A stretch of DNA of 64,000 nucleotides from Algoriphagus aestuariicola (GCF_017254835.1 NZ_JAFKCW010000004.1:636041-700040), one strand, 5' to 3'. Shown: positions 35,815-46,400, numbered from the stretch's first letter. The notes: generated by a model not told the origin, from the sequence alone. Translations and numbers: made by a program.

Positions 35815-38800
35815 CTAAAAGGAGTAGCTGATCTGTGAGCCCAAATCGGGGTCTAATTCGACTTGTGCAAAGACACCGATCTCCTGCTGGAGCTCTTCCA
35901 CGTGGCTGATGATACCCACGATGCGGTTTTCGTGGCGAAGTGCTTTCAGGGTTTCAAACACAACCCGCAGCGCATTCCGATCCAAGGCTCCAAATCCCTC
36001 GTCCAGAAAGAAAAAGCTCTGGTCGGCCTGATTAAGGGCTTTGACTTTTTCTGCCAAAGCCAAAGCGAGACAAAGTGCCGCCTGGAAAGTCTGTCCGCCG
36101 GAAAGGGTTTTGAGCAGGCGTTTTTTCCCTCCGTTCAGATAGTCTACAACCCAAAACGTGTTAGAATCGTCGATCTCCAGGCTGAGGCTGTTTTTCGTCA
36201 ACTTCATGAAGCGCTGGTTGGCGGTATTGCAGAGCTCGCGGAGGTAGATGGAGCTGACAAACTTCACGAATCCCTTGCCCTGGAAGAGCCGCTCCAGTTC
36301 TTTCAGATTGCTTTCCCGATTTTCGACCAAGGAAAAGGTTTTTGACAATTCCCTTTTTTTATCCAGATTTTGAGTCAGGGTTTTGATTTCCTGCTTGAGC
36401 AGAATGAGTTCATTTTGGAGTTGTGTCGCTTGGGATTTTAGGAGAAGGGTTTGGGATTGCGCTTCCAGAAAAGCGGTCTCGGAAAAATTGCTCACCCCTT
36501 CTTCACTTTTCAGCTCGCTGATTCGGCTTTGGGTAGTTGCCAGTTTTTGGTCAAACTGCCGGATCTCCAAATCGACTTTCTCGGCGTCCAAGGAATGGTG
36601 AAATAGACGGATCAAAACCGGCTCGTCAGGAAAATGATGTTGTTGTTTCAGTACTTCAAATTGGCTTGCGAATTCGTCTACTTTGATTTCTGATTCAGAG
36701 GCTAGGCGTCTATATTGGTCAATATTCGCGAGGTTTTTCGACTGCTCTGCCCGTTTTTCCAGCAGGCGCTTTTGTTTCCCTCGGAGAGACTCGATGGCCG
36801 TTTCGATGTCGCGTTCGACACTTTGTATGGCCGCTTGGATCGTATCGTTGTTTTTTGGGAAAAAAGCTTTGCAAAAAGTCGGATCCTTGATTTCGTCGCG
36901 CTTGCTCTGGGTTGAGGCCAAGAGTGATTGATGTGAGAGTTGTGCGTGCTGGAGAGACTTTTCGGATTTTTCCAATGATTCTCTTTCAGCCTGCCAAATC
37001 TTTCTTTTGGCTTGTATGGCATTGGTGAGCCCATCCCGCTGGCTTCCCGACTGAATGAGTCCTTTGATTTTGGTGGCTAGTTCGGATTTGTCCTTTATGC
37101 CGAGCTGGGTCAGCTTTTCGCCAAGTTCTATTCGTTGTTGTTGCAGTTTTTGGAGTTCGGAGGTCTTTTCCAGCTTGTTTTGGAGAAGGGTCTCCAGTCT
37201 GGACTCTTCGATTTTTTGGCTTTGAATTAGAGAAGAAATCCGGTCAAGTTTCGCCCTCATTTCCTGGATTTGTTTTTCTTTTTCTTGCAACACGGTGCTT
37301 TCCGCTTCGGCTGTCAGGGGATTGGGGTGCTCGGCTGAACCGCAAAGCGGACAGGGTTCCCCTTCTGCAAGCAAATGTGTGTGGGCGGCAAGTCCTTGTT
37401 TGCGTAGCAGTTTTTCACGATTCAGCTCCAGATCTTCCAAGACCCTTTTTTCTGAATTTGCCCAAATGTCCAAAGATTCCTCTCGATTTGGGATTTGATC
37501 TTTTATCGCTTCCAAAGTCTGTCTTTGCGCAGCTTCAGCTTGGCCGGATTGGTCGAGCATCCCTTGGAGTTCTCGACTCCTTTCTTGAAGTGTTTGCAGC
37601 TGGGCGGCGCTGGTTTTTAGCTCGGAGAGAAGGTTGGCATCTATCGCAGGAAGAAAGTCCAGCTGGTCTTCGAGGGTTTGGATTTCTGCTTCTAGCTGCT
37701 TCTGGGCTGCTTTTTTGGAGTCGATCTCCGGCCGAAGAGTTTCCAGTGCCCGCTCGGACTCGTCGATTTTTTCCTCCAATGCCTTGACCTCGATCACTTT
37801 CTTGAGGTCCCGAATCTTGGCTTCACGCTCTGGTCTTTGCTCGTTTTTTGTGATTAAGTCTCGTTCCTCCTTTTCCAATTCACCAATCTCCTTTTCGTAG
37901 GTTTCCTTGAAGCGCTCACAGTCCCTGACACTCACGCGGTATTTTTCCAAATCTGATTTAGCGTCATTCAGACGATCCCAAACCGGTCGGAGGTGGGTTT
38001 TGGCGGTGATAAACTCCCGATGGAGCTGGCGCTGTTGGTCGATTTCCGGTTTGCGGGATTGGAGCTGGTCAAGGGTCTCGCTTAGGTCTTTGAGAAGCAA
38101 AAATGACTTTCTGCGGGTTTCCAGTGCTCGGAGTTCTATTTCGGCAGTTTTTAAGTTTCGATCGGCCGTTTCACTTTGGGTTTTGAGCTCGGCTTGGGTC
38201 TTGTTTTTTTCTTCCAAAACCTCCTCCGATACTTCATCCAAGCCGGCTAGCTGGGTTTCTAACCGGATTTTTTCCTCTCGAGCGGCTTTTAGCAAAATCC
38301 CGTTTTTCGAGGAAAGGTCAAAGCGCTCCAATCCAAAAAGCTGCTGCATCATCTCAGCACGTTCGAGGGGCTTTTGATCTATGAACTCGCGGAATTTACC
38401 TTGGGGAATAATCACGGTCTGCTTGAAGTGATCCTTGCCCATGCCCAAAATTTCCTCTGCCTTTTGCGCGGTCGCTTGCCAGTTTTCGTTTTCCCAAGCA
38501 TAAAACACATGCTCCCCTGTGTCGATTTTTTCTGGATCTTTTTTGTTTCGCTTAGCCGAATAGCGGGCTAGATAGGTCTGGGAATTACTTTTCCCAGCAC
38601 GGAAGGTGAAAATGATCAGCAACTGGTCGCTCTGGAGATTGACCATGCTGGAGCGCTCACCGGTGGCGGCCAGGCGCTCGGTGCTACCGTAAAGGGCAAG
38701 CAGGATGGCCTCCAGGATAGAAGACTTGCCGCTACCGACTGCGCCAAATATACCAAACAAGCCCGCTGCCGTGAGCTGTTCAAATTCTACCGTTTGCTTT

Positions 38801-38847
38801 TGTCTGTAGGAGTAAAGACCTTCGATTTCGAGTCGGACGGGGATCAT
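35815..38847 (-). CDS. sbcC: Exonuclease SbcCD subunit C
   Basis: 1010-residue SMC-like ATPase of the SbcCD (Mre11-Rad50) nuclease, which trims hairpins and protein-blocked ends. Walker A GAVGSGKS at 35-42; coiled coils from about 200 to 850, broken near the middle by the zinc-hook CPLC (C499 and C502); the signature LSGGQTFQAALCLALALAEK near 913 and Walker B FFFLDEGFGALD near 945. Symmetry around the hook is good. It overlaps sbcD by 4 bases (ATGA). Confidence 0.95.
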   Translation of the reverse strand: MIPVRLEIEGLYSYRQKQTVEFEQLTAAGLFGIFGAVGSGKSSILEAILLALYGSTERLAATGERSSMVNLQSDQLLIIFTFRAGKSNSQTYLARYSAKRNKKDPEKIDTGEHVFYAWENENWQATAQKAEEILGMGKDHFKQTVIIPQGKFREFIDQKPLERAEMMQQLFGLERFDLSSKNGILLKAAREEKIRLETQLAGLDEVSEEVLEEKNKTQAELKTQSETADRNLKTAEIELRALETRRKSFLLLKDLSETLDQLQSRKPEIDQQRQLHREFITAKTHLRPVWDRLNDAKSDLEKYRVSVRDCERFKETYEKEIGELEKEERDLITKNEQRPEREAKIRDLKKVIEVKALEEKIDESERALETLRPEIDSKKAAQKQLEAEIQTLEDQLDFLPAIDANLLSELKTSAAQLQTLQERSRELQGMLDQSGQAEAAQRQTLEAIKDQIPNREESLDIWANSEKRVLEDLELNREKLLRKQGLAAHTHLLAEGEPCPLCGSAEHPNPLTAEAESTVLQEKEKQIQEMRAKLDRISSLIQSQKIEESRLETLLQNKLEKTSELQKLQQQRIELGEKLTQLGIKDKSELATKIKGLIQSGSQRDGLTNAIQAKRKIWQAERESLEKSEKSLQHAQLSHQSLLASTQSKRDEIKDPTFCKAFFPKNNDTIQAAIQSVERDIETAIESLRGKQKRLLEKRAEQSKNLANIDQYRRLASESEIKVDEFASQFEVLKQQHHFPDEPVLIRLFHHSLDAEKVDLEIRQFDQKLATTQSRISELKSEEGVSNFSETAFLEAQSQTLLLKSQATQLQNELILLKQEIKTLTQNLDKKRELSKTFSLVENRESNLKELERLFQGKGFVKFVSSIYLRELCNTANQRFMKLTKNSLSLEIDDSNTFWVVDYLNGGKKRLLKTLSGGQTFQAALCLALALAEKVKALNQADQSFFFLDEGFGALDRNALRVVFETLKALRHENRIVGIISHVEELQQEIGVFAQVELDPDLGSQISYSF

Positions 38848-40073
38848 GCAGGGTCGTTTTGGCTGGTGATTTCTTTAAAGAGTGCGAGGATTTCCGCATT
38901 AGGTTCTTGCCCTTTTTCGCTTTGGTAATACATGCGGAAGAGGCTTTCCATGTCCTTGGATAGGTCGTCGACGTGGAGGGCAAAGGCTTCCTGCCCGCTG
39001 GGATTTCTAAGGGAAGGGATCAGGCTGACTACGCCGTCGTGGGCTTTGAAGATAGCTTTGCGCGTAGCGGCTTCGATGGACTCCTCGGTTTCGTAGGTGA
39101 TCTCCACGAAGCAGTAAGGGTTTTGTTCCAGCCATTCTAGGGTTTTGTCCAGCGCATCGAAACGCTTTCGATAGAGCGGTCTTCCCTGCTTCAAGCCAAT
39201 GGCCCGATAGCTGATGCTATTGTTGGGTAGGGCCTCGACGAGCACGATTTTTTTCTCCTGATCAGCTTCAGAAAAAGAATAGGCCAGGGGCGAACTCGCA
39301 TACACGACCGGAAAGGGACCGCCGCCCACGGCATGGTGACGGTGGAGGTGGCCCAGCGCCGCATATTGGATTTGGGACGGAACGTTTTTGGTGAAAAGTG
39401 CCTGAGTGCCTCCGACATGGAGGATAGGGCGCTCGGACTCGGGCTCGGACTCGATGGGAGCTCCTTCTTTGGCAAAGAAAAAGTGCCCGACAAATAGATT
39501 CACCCCTGAAGGATCACAAAACTTGTTGGCAAGTTCAGTCCATTTCTTCGCCATGATTCCCCGAAATTCCTCTTCCCGGTTTTCTTCGCCGAGATAGGTT
39601 CGGAGGCTGACTTCATTCGCATAGGGCGCCAAAATCACCCGAATCGGGAAGCTGAACTGCGGAAGTCGGATCTCCACAAAGCCCGGTTCGGACTGGATGA
39701 TTTCTACTCCGGAGTCGAGCTTTCCGACCGGAATCACCGAGTCGTAGCGGCTGTAAAAAAAGATGCCCAGCTCCCTGGCCAGCGGATCCGGCGCCTCGAC
39801 AAACTGCGTGCTGTCATGGTTGCCGGAGATGGCGAGAATGGGACGGGTGCCATTTTTGGATAGCTTTCGAAGGGTTTTGTACAGTAGCTCTACGGCCTCG
39901 TGGGCGGGATTGAAGCTGTCGAAGATATCGCCAGCCAGAAGCACGAGATCTGCGGCCTCTTGGTCGGCGATTTGGCAGATCTCGTCGAGCACGAGCTTTT
40001 GCTCTTCCAATCGTGAATATTCCTGCAGGCGCTTGCCCAGGTGCCAGTCGGCGGTGTGGAGGATTTTTAGCAT
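38844..40073 (-). CDS. sbcD: Exonuclease SbcCD subunit D
   Basis: Nuclease subunit of SbcCD. The ATG at 40073 gives MLKILHTADWHLGKRLQEYS; a further upstream start adds 10 residues lacking homology. 409 residues with the calcineurin-type phosphodiesterase motifs in order: D9 and H11 (DWHLGK), LVLLAGDIFDSFNP, AISGNHDS, NLFVGHFFF and ALGHLHRHHAV. The C-terminal capping region is about 310-409. It overlaps sbcC by 4 bases. Confidence 0.95.
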   Translation of the reverse strand: MLKILHTADWHLGKRLQEYSRLEEQKLVLDEICQIADQEAADLVLLAGDIFDSFNPAHEAVELLYKTLRKLSKNGTRPILAISGNHDSTQFVEAPDPLARELGIFFYSRYDSVIPVGKLDSGVEIIQSEPGFVEIRLPQFSFPIRVILAPYANEVSLRTYLGEENREEEFRGIMAKKWTELANKFCDPSGVNLFVGHFFFAKEGAPIESEPESERPILHVGGTQALFTKNVPSQIQYAALGHLHRHHAVGGGPFPVVYASSPLAYSFSEADQEKKIVLVEALPNNSISYRAIGLKQGRPLYRKRFDALDKTLEWLEQNPYCFVEITYETEESIEAATRKAIFKAHDGVVSLIPSLRNPSGQEAFALHVDDLSKDMESLFRMYYQSEKGQEPNAEILALFKEITSQNDPA

Positions 40074-40261
40074 TTCGTAAACGGTCGACGGCCGACAGTC
40101 CACCGAAGAGAGAAGAAGCCGTCGTGCCAGAGTATTTGGTTTTGCAAGAAATCAAAAGGTGTCTACTAAGGTACTCGTGATGGAGAAATCCTCCAAGTAA
40201 ATAGCGGGAAGCTGACGGGAATTGGCACTTTTCTTGGGAAACGGGGAAAAGCTTAAATTCG

Positions 40262-40807
40262 GTGGTGAAGATTTCCTTCTTTTTGTTTTTTCTACTCGGA
40301 CTGATGGCCTTTTCGGCCAGTGCCCAGGTGGACTCCCTGCTGATCCAGGAGGGGACGGCGAGTTTTTATGGGAAGAGATTTCATGGGCGACGCACCGCCA
40401 GCGGGGAGATCTTTTCGCTGGACAGTCTCACTGCCGCACACAAGAGACTGCCGCTGGGTACCTGGGTGCGGGTGATCAACAAGAAGAACAACCTCTCCGT
40501 AGTGGTCCGTGTCAACGACCGCCTGCCCATCTACTCCAAGCGCCAGATTGATATCTCCCGGACGGCGGCGGAGCGCATCGACATGGTGCATGATGGGCTG
40601 GCTAAGGTGAGAGTGGAGGCGGTGGATCTGGATCAACTCGAAAAATTGGTCGAATACTATGCAGACAAAGAACATCCCGGACTGAGGATAAGGCCTTATT
40701 ATCAGGGGATTGTCGTTTTAAAAAAAGAGTTAGACGTGAATTTTGTTCGTTGTAAACCTAACTATTATAAAATTGATTCATCTGATTATCAGAAAGTTGA
40801 AAACTAA
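40262..40807 (+). CDS. RlpA-like septal-ring lytic transglycosylase
   Basis: 181 residues, starting at one of two adjacent GTG codons (no ATG is placed well). Signal peptide FFLFFLLGLMAFSASAQ, then a double-psi beta-barrel (about 29-115) with the RlpA motifs TASFYGKRFHGRRTASGEIF, AAHKRLPLGTWVRVINKKNN and VVVRVNDRLPIYSKRQIDIS. In the family this cleaves denuded glycan strands at the septum. The SPOR domain of E. coli RlpA is missing; after about residue 120 comes a short unmatched tail. Stands alone. Confidence 0.88.
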   Translation: MVKISFFLFFLLGLMAFSASAQVDSLLIQEGTASFYGKRFHGRRTASGEIFSLDSLTAAHKRLPLGTWVRVINKKNNLSVVVRVNDRLPIYSKRQIDISRTAAERIDMVHDGLAKVRVEAVDLDQLEKLVEYYADKEHPGLRIRPYYQGIVVLKKELDVNFVRCKPNYYKIDSSDYQKVEN

Positions 40808-40845
40808 TTTTAGATTTCTCGTGAACTATACTTGCTTTTTTGGAT

Positions 40846-40853
40846 GGGGGGGG
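40846..40853 (+). repeat. G8 homopolymer upstream of the small-peptide gene
   Basis: Eight consecutive G in an otherwise AT-rich 158-base gap. It could vary in length by slippage; no gene frame crosses it. Confidence 0.6.
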
Positions 40854-40965
40854 TAATTTAATCAACGAAAGATCAAGGTCGGCGCCGAAGTCTGGATTTT
40901 TTAGGGTATTTTTTCTCCGCCCTGCAGGGTGCAAAAGGAGGCATAATATTTTAAATCTTTGAGTA

Positions 40966-41160
40966 ATGAAAGCAAAATTTTCCATTCTCCTGACAGCTTT
41001 GGCATTTTTGGGAGGCATTGCAATCCAAACTGAGGCTGTGGGCCAAACGATGACTTGCCGATTGATTCGCGGAAGTGAAAAGACTTTTGAAAATGGGATG
41101 CGCTGTGCCCTTTACAATTGTCCAAATGGCGAACAGGTTCAATCATGCATAATGCCTTGA
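40966..41160 (+). CDS. Small Cys-rich secreted peptide, NVEALA-like leader
   Basis: 64 residues. A hydrophobic leader (KFSILLTALAFLGGIAI) is followed by QTEAVGQ, which loosely resembles the NVEALA motif of small Bacteroidota exported peptides, and by a mature part with four Cys (31, 47, 52, 61): TCRLIRGSEKTFENGMRC, then ALYNCPNGEQVQSC. Two disulfides are likely after export. No family was confirmed. A lipoprotein gene of propeller type follows at once, the genomic setting in which NVEALA peptides are usually seen. A near perfect hairpin lies between. Reading frame is short but is well formed with a plausible start. Confidence 0.6.
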   Translation: MKAKFSILLTALAFLGGIAIQTEAVGQTMTCRLIRGSEKTFENGMRCALYNCPNGEQVQSCIMP

Positions 41161-41175
41161 CAGGTTTGAGTTGGG

Positions 41176-41204
41176 GACTCTGCCCAAAAAATTTGGGCAG
41201 AGTC
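41176..41204 (+). terminator. Perfect 13-bp hairpin between peptide and lipoprotein genes
   Basis: GACTCTGCCCAAA/TTTGGGCAGAGTC with a 3-base loop, followed by TATTTGTTG with no clear T run. It may terminate partly after the peptide gene or shield the start region of the lipoprotein gene. Confidence 0.7.
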
Positions 41205-41207
41205 TAT

Positions 41208-42278
41208 TTGTTGATCAAATTGTCATTGATTGTAGTTTTACTTCTCTCTAGATGTACCCAAAAGGATATGAAAAGAGACCTTGTAATCGAATTTGGCGAG
41301 GTGGATTCCATATTTCTTGAGACGGGAAATGTGGTTTATCAAAATGCCAAGTTTAGAGTTTCAGATCAAAACCAAAAGATGCTGATTCAACACAGCACGC
41401 AACTTTTTTTGTATGACTTTGCTGCCGATTCTATTGTCAAATCTATTGAATTGGACACGCTCCCGCTAGTCCTTCCTGAGGTGAATTTGGGAGGCGCTCT
41501 GTATTCCGATGTGGATCAAAGTATTGCATTGTTTTTTCCTCAAAAAGCTAAAATATATCATTTGGATTCCGGGTGTAATTTAGTTAAGGAGCTCAGTTTA
41601 AGTGGACTGGATGACATAGGTCATATGTTTTTGCCATATGGGGAGGTTTTCTATTATAATCCTGCAAAGAACCTCTATTATATAGGAATGATGAAGAATG
41701 AGGGTGACATAGTGGGTTTTTTGGAAGACACGCGGTTTGTGGGGATTTTTGATTCAAAAACGGGTCAATTAATAGACCAATTTGCTGGGTTTTCCGAAGA
41801 ACGAAAGGCTCATCGATTCGAGGTTTTAAGCGAAGGCTTGTTTTACATGGATGTCCATTCCGATGAGTTTTATATCAGAGATGTCGTTGGCAGTCAGACC
41901 GTGACGAAATGGGATCTTTCAGGTAAATGGATGGGAAGCTATAGGCTGGGTTCAGAGAGGATGAATATGGAGCTGCAGCCATATAGCGAAGGTGATTTTG
42001 CAGAAGGCAAACGAAGTGACTATTTCTATGGCCTCAAAGTTATCGGCGAAGACCGGGTCGTTTCCAATATCTTCTTGCGGGATTATCCTGACGGAAAAGA
42101 GAGGATTGAAGGTTTACTATTAGTTGAGGATTTTACGAAAAATCGGAGCTACTCCAAGGAAATTTACCCTTTTCAAAAAATTGTACATGTAAGCGATTCC
42201 ACTATTTGGATGGTCAGAAATCACCCTCTTACAGAAGATATGGTCTTAGTGGCGATAGAATATAGTCTGGAAAAATGA
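41208..42278 (+). CDS. Putative DUF4221/6-bladed propeller lipoprotein A
   Basis: The best start is the TTG at 41208 (LLIKLSLIVVLLLSRC gives a lipoprotein-like signal with Cys ~16); longer in-frame starts (41145, 41118) overlap the peptide gene. 356 residues. The body is beta-rich with ~45-residue repeating units (IEFGEVDSIFLETGNVVYQN, QLFLYDFAADSIVKSIELDT, FVGIFDSKTGQLIDQFAG), the look of a six-bladed propeller seen in DUF4221/BF3164-type lipoproteins. The -1 position of the lipobox (Arg) is atypical, so lipidation is unsure. It forms a unit with the small peptide gene. Function unknown. Confidence 0.68.
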   Translation: MLIKLSLIVVLLLSRCTQKDMKRDLVIEFGEVDSIFLETGNVVYQNAKFRVSDQNQKMLIQHSTQLFLYDFAADSIVKSIELDTLPLVLPEVNLGGALYSDVDQSIALFFPQKAKIYHLDSGCNLVKELSLSGLDDIGHMFLPYGEVFYYNPAKNLYYIGMMKNEGDIVGFLEDTRFVGIFDSKTGQLIDQFAGFSEERKAHRFEVLSEGLFYMDVHSDEFYIRDVVGSQTVTKWDLSGKWMGSYRLGSERMNMELQPYSEGDFAEGKRSDYFYGLKVIGEDRVVSNIFLRDYPDGKERIEGLLLVEDFTKNRSYSKEIYPFQKIVHVSDSTIWMVRNHPLTEDMVLVAIEYSLEK

Positions 42279-42410
42279 GGATAGGCGTTGCCAGTGAGTT
42301 TTTTCGGGTGTATTAGTTCTTCTACTTTGGAATCATAAATCTCCGTGCATTATTCACAAAAGGTCATATCTTGGAGTTCCTTTCCCGATTAACCAGAAAC
42401 GTTACCCTGC

Positions 42411-43478
42411 ATGAAAAACCTGCTGTTTGGTCTTTCCCTATTGCTTTTTGCCTGCTCCGAAGCCAAGGACGGCTCCCAAGAAATCCCCGCAGAGTCCTTC
42501 CGCAGCGAAGTCGCCGCCACCGAAGTTCGCACGGCGACTGCCGAGCGCAAGAGCTTCGACTACCTGGTCAATGCCATCGGCAAACTGGAGGCCCAGTCGG
42601 AGGTGAAGGCGCTGGTGGAGCGGGAAGGCTATCTGGAAGAGGTGCTGGTGTTGGAAGGGCACTCGGTACAGAAGGGCCAGGTGATTGCGAGACTGGATAG
42701 GCGGGAGGCGGAGTTTGCCGTGGAAAAGGCCCGCATCGCCGTCGTCAAGGCCCAGTCCGAGTTGGAAGTGCTGAAAAACCAATACCATCTGGCCTTGGAA
42801 TCCCAGGACACGGTCGTCGCCAAGTTGGTACAAAACCGCATCCTGGTCAACAGCGGCCTTTCTCTCGCCCAAGTGGAGCTGAAGGAAGCCGAGCTTAACC
42901 TCGCCCGCTGCGAGGTACGCGCACCGGTCGCTGGCCAGATCGCCAACATCAAATTCAAACAGGGCAGCCTGGTGACCAAAAACGCCGAGTTTGCCGAAAT
43001 CCTTTCCACCGATCGGCTTTTGCTTCGGGTGAAGGTTCTGGAGTCGGACATACCTTTGGTTTCCTCTGCGCAGAAGGCCGAAGTCTATCCCATCTCCGAT
43101 CCCCAGAATGCCCTGGTCGGCACCGTCACCGCCATCAATCCCAAAGTGGACGAAAACGGCCTCGTCCAAGTCTCCCTCACGCTGAACTCCTCTAAAAATC
43201 TCCTGCCCGGCATGAATGCCCGTGCGGTGATCCGCGCCCCGCAGAGCAACAGCCTGGTCGTGCCCAAGGACGCGGTCGTCTACAGATCCGGCCGTGCGGT
43301 GGTCTTCACCGTGGAAGGCGGCAAGGAATCCAAGTGGAACTACGTGGAGGTGGGCAAGGACAACGGGCGTGAGATCGAGATCCTCGAGGGAATCCCCGAA
43401 AACAGCACCGTCATCACCAGCAACAACCTTCAGCTCGCCCACCAGGCTCCGATACAAATCGCCAACGACACCCTATGA
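42411..43478 (+). CDS. RND efflux periplasmic adaptor (membrane fusion protein)
   Basis: 355-residue lipoprotein: signal KNLLFGLSLLLFACSEAKD with Cys after FA. Layout of an AcrA/MexA type MFP: barrel-sandwich halves (ATAERKSFDYLVNAIGKLEA, GYLEEVLVLEGHSVQKGQVI, and CEVRAPVAGQIANIKFKQGS), alpha-hairpin (about 100-160), beta-barrel (AEILSTDRLLLRVKVLESDI) and membrane-proximal part (NGREIEILEGIPENSTVITS). The following permease overlaps by 4 bases (ATGA). It bridges the inner-membrane pump to an outer-membrane channel that is not encoded here. Confidence 0.93.
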   Translation: MKNLLFGLSLLLFACSEAKDGSQEIPAESFRSEVAATEVRTATAERKSFDYLVNAIGKLEAQSEVKALVEREGYLEEVLVLEGHSVQKGQVIARLDRREAEFAVEKARIAVVKAQSELEVLKNQYHLALESQDTVVAKLVQNRILVNSGLSLAQVELKEAELNLARCEVRAPVAGQIANIKFKQGSLVTKNAEFAEILSTDRLLLRVKVLESDIPLVSSAQKAEVYPISDPQNALVGTVTAINPKVDENGLVQVSLTLNSSKNLLPGMNARAVIRAPQSNSLVVPKDAVVYRSGRAVVFTVEGGKESKWNYVEVGKDNGREIEILEGIPENSTVITSNNLQLAHQAPIQIANDTL

Positions 43479-46400
43479 TCCGATTTTTGCTGGAGCGGCC
43501 CATTGCGGTCATGATGTCTTTTTTTGCGCTTTTGGTGTTTTCGGCCATTGTCTTTCGCCTGCTTCCGATTTCGCTTTTGCCGCCTATCGACGTGCCGCAG
43601 ATCGTGGTGAAGGTCACCTATCCCAATGCCTCCCCCGAGTCCATCGAGCAAAACGTCCTTCAGGACATCCGCGAGGGACTCATCACACTCAATGGACTGG
43701 AGGAGATGGAGAGCAAGGCCGGTTCAGAGATCGGGACGGTCCGGCTGACCTTTGACTACGGGACCAAGATGGAGCTGGCCTACATCGAGGTCAATGAGAA
43801 GATAGACCGCCTGACCAATTCCCTTCCCAAAGACCTGCCCCGCCCGGAGGTGATCCGCATCAACACCTCGGATATCCCAGTAGCGCGCGTCCAAGTCATT
43901 CCCAAAGCAGATATCGACCCAGTTGAGGTCAGTCTCTTGGCAGAAAATGTATTAAAAAAGCGCATCGAGCAGCTGCCGGGTGTGTCGCTCGTTGACATCA
44001 ACGGCAAGCGGGAGCGCATCATCTCCGTGGAGCCGGACGAGCATGCGCTCGCCGCACTGGGCATGACCCAAAAGGAACTGATCGACGCCGTGCAGGCCGG
44101 AAACGCCGAGCTTCCCGGTATCAGCGTGAAGGACGGGCAGTTCCGCTATTTCCTCCGTTTGGCGACGCGGGTGGACACGCCCGAGGACATCGAGTCCCTG
44201 CCGGTTCGCTCCCCGAGCGGAGCCATCGTGCCGCTGGGCCGCGTGGCCAACGCCCGCTACGAAACCCAAGAGATGCTGGGCTTTCACCTCTTCGGAATGC
44301 AGGAGGGGCTGGTCATCACGGTTCACAAGCAAGCTGCGGCCAAGATGAACGAGCTGATCCCCGAGCTGAAAAAATCCCTGGAGCTCTTCAAAAACGACTA
44401 TCCCCAGGTGGATTTTGCACTGACCCAAGACCAAAGCAGCCTGCTCAACGCCGCCATCTCCAACCTGCAGACCAGCTTGCTCTTCGGGGGCGTCTTCGCC
44501 TTTGCCATCCTTTTCCTCTTCATCAAGGATTTCCGCATTCCCCTGGTCATGGGCATCAGTTTGCCGACTTCCCTGCTGATCAGCTTTCTGGTCTTTTACT
44601 TTTTCGACATCTCGATCAACATCATCTCCCTATCCGGCCTGGCGCTGGGCATAGGCATGCTGATCGACAACGCGATCATCGTCCTGGACAACATCACCCG
44701 CAAGCGGGAGTCCGGCCTCGGCCTCTTCGAGTCCTGCGTGCAGGGCGCCAACGAGGTGATGGGCGCGCTGATCAGTTCGGTGCTGACGACCCTGGCCGTG
44801 TTTGTGCCGCTGGTCTTCCTGAGCGGAATATCGGGGGCTTTGTTTTACGACCAGGCCGTGGCCGTGGCGGCGATCCTGTCGGTGTCGCTGTTGGTCGCCT
44901 TTGTGCTGCTGCCCTTGTTGTACTGGCTGATTTTCCGGGTGGGAACAAGGGATGTGCTACGGGGCGAACCCAGCGCTTTTCTCAAGACACTGCGGGTTTA
45001 CGAGCGGGCTTTTGACTGGATTTTTGCACGAAGAAAAATTGCCTTGGTCGGTTTCTTTGTACTGATTCCTCTGGGCTTGGCTTTGGGGCTGCTGCTGGAT
45101 ACGCAAGGCCTGCCGGAGATCGAAAAGCCCGACGCCAGCCTAGAGATCGACTGGAACGAGCCGATTTCGGCAGCGCAAAACCGCGACCGAATGCTGGGGC
45201 TCATCAGCGATATCAAAGACTACAGCCAGGCCGAGGCCGATGTGGGTGTGCGCCAGTTTTTGCTATTTGACGGGGACAACTCCATCCAGAAGTCCCTGCT
45301 GTACCTGCTTTTTCCCTCAGAAAAAGAGAAAGATGAACAGCTCACCCTCCTGCGGGAAAAGCTGGGGAAGGAATATCCGCTCGCGACCTTTGTGCTGGGT
45401 GACGCGCCCAATGCCTTTGACCAGCTCTTCAGCTCCAATCAGCCTTATTACGAATTGCGCTGGAAAGACCTGAGCCAGAAAAAGCCCGTGCCGGCCGAGA
45501 AGATGGAGCCTTGGCTGGAGAGTTTCCCGGCCGAATCCTGGGAGCCGGGGCCGGGCTTGCAGGAGGAAAGCTCGGTGCTTTTCACTCTCCTTCCCGACCG
45601 TCTCGCGCTGTACCAGATCCCCGTTTCCGAGGTACAGGAGCAGCTTTCCCGACTGTTTGGGGTGTATACGATCACGGATATCCGTCGCTTTGGGGAGATC
45701 ACGCCGATCCGCCTGCGGGAGAGCCAGGAGCGCTTTGAGGATTTGTTGCGGACCACGAGGATCTACGCCTCGGACAGTACCTCCTATGCTTTGGGGCAGT
45801 TTGTCGACTACCGCTATGCCGACCAGTACAAGTACGTGACGGCTGATCGGGGCGGGATCTACCAGAGCGCGGAGATCGATTCCGAAGATCCCGAAAGCCT
45901 CCGTGCCGAGTATACCCGCTGGGCAGCCGACAAGAACCTGGCCGTGGAGGCCAAAGGGCAATATTTCGCAGACCGGGAAAATGTGCGCCAACTGATCGGC
46001 ATCCTGGGCATATCGGTGCTGCTGCTGTATTTCATCCTGGCGGCACAGTTTGAGAGCTTTGTGCAGCCGCTGATCGTGGTGTTTACGCTGCCGTTGGGGA
46101 TTACCGGGGCATTTGTGGTGCTTTTGCTTTGCGGAGCCACGCTTAATGTGATGTCAGCCATCGGCTTGGTGGCGATGCTGGGAATCATGGTGAACGATGC
46201 GATCCTCAAGATCGACACGATCAATCGGCTGAAGGAAGAATATGCTGCCGAGCTGAGCCTGACCGCCAAGCAGATCCGGGAAAAGGCCATTCATCAGGCG
46301 GGAAAGATCCGATTGAAGCCCATACTGATGACCTCGATCACGACCATTTTGGCGCTGGTGCCGATCATTTTCAGCTCGGGCTTGGGAGCTGATTTGCAGC

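Noticed and set aside
42438-43457. 339-codon open frame on the minus strand opposite the RND adaptor gene
   Set aside because: It mirrors the codon bias of the GC-rich adaptor gene, has no family-like motif, and the plus-strand protein is secure.
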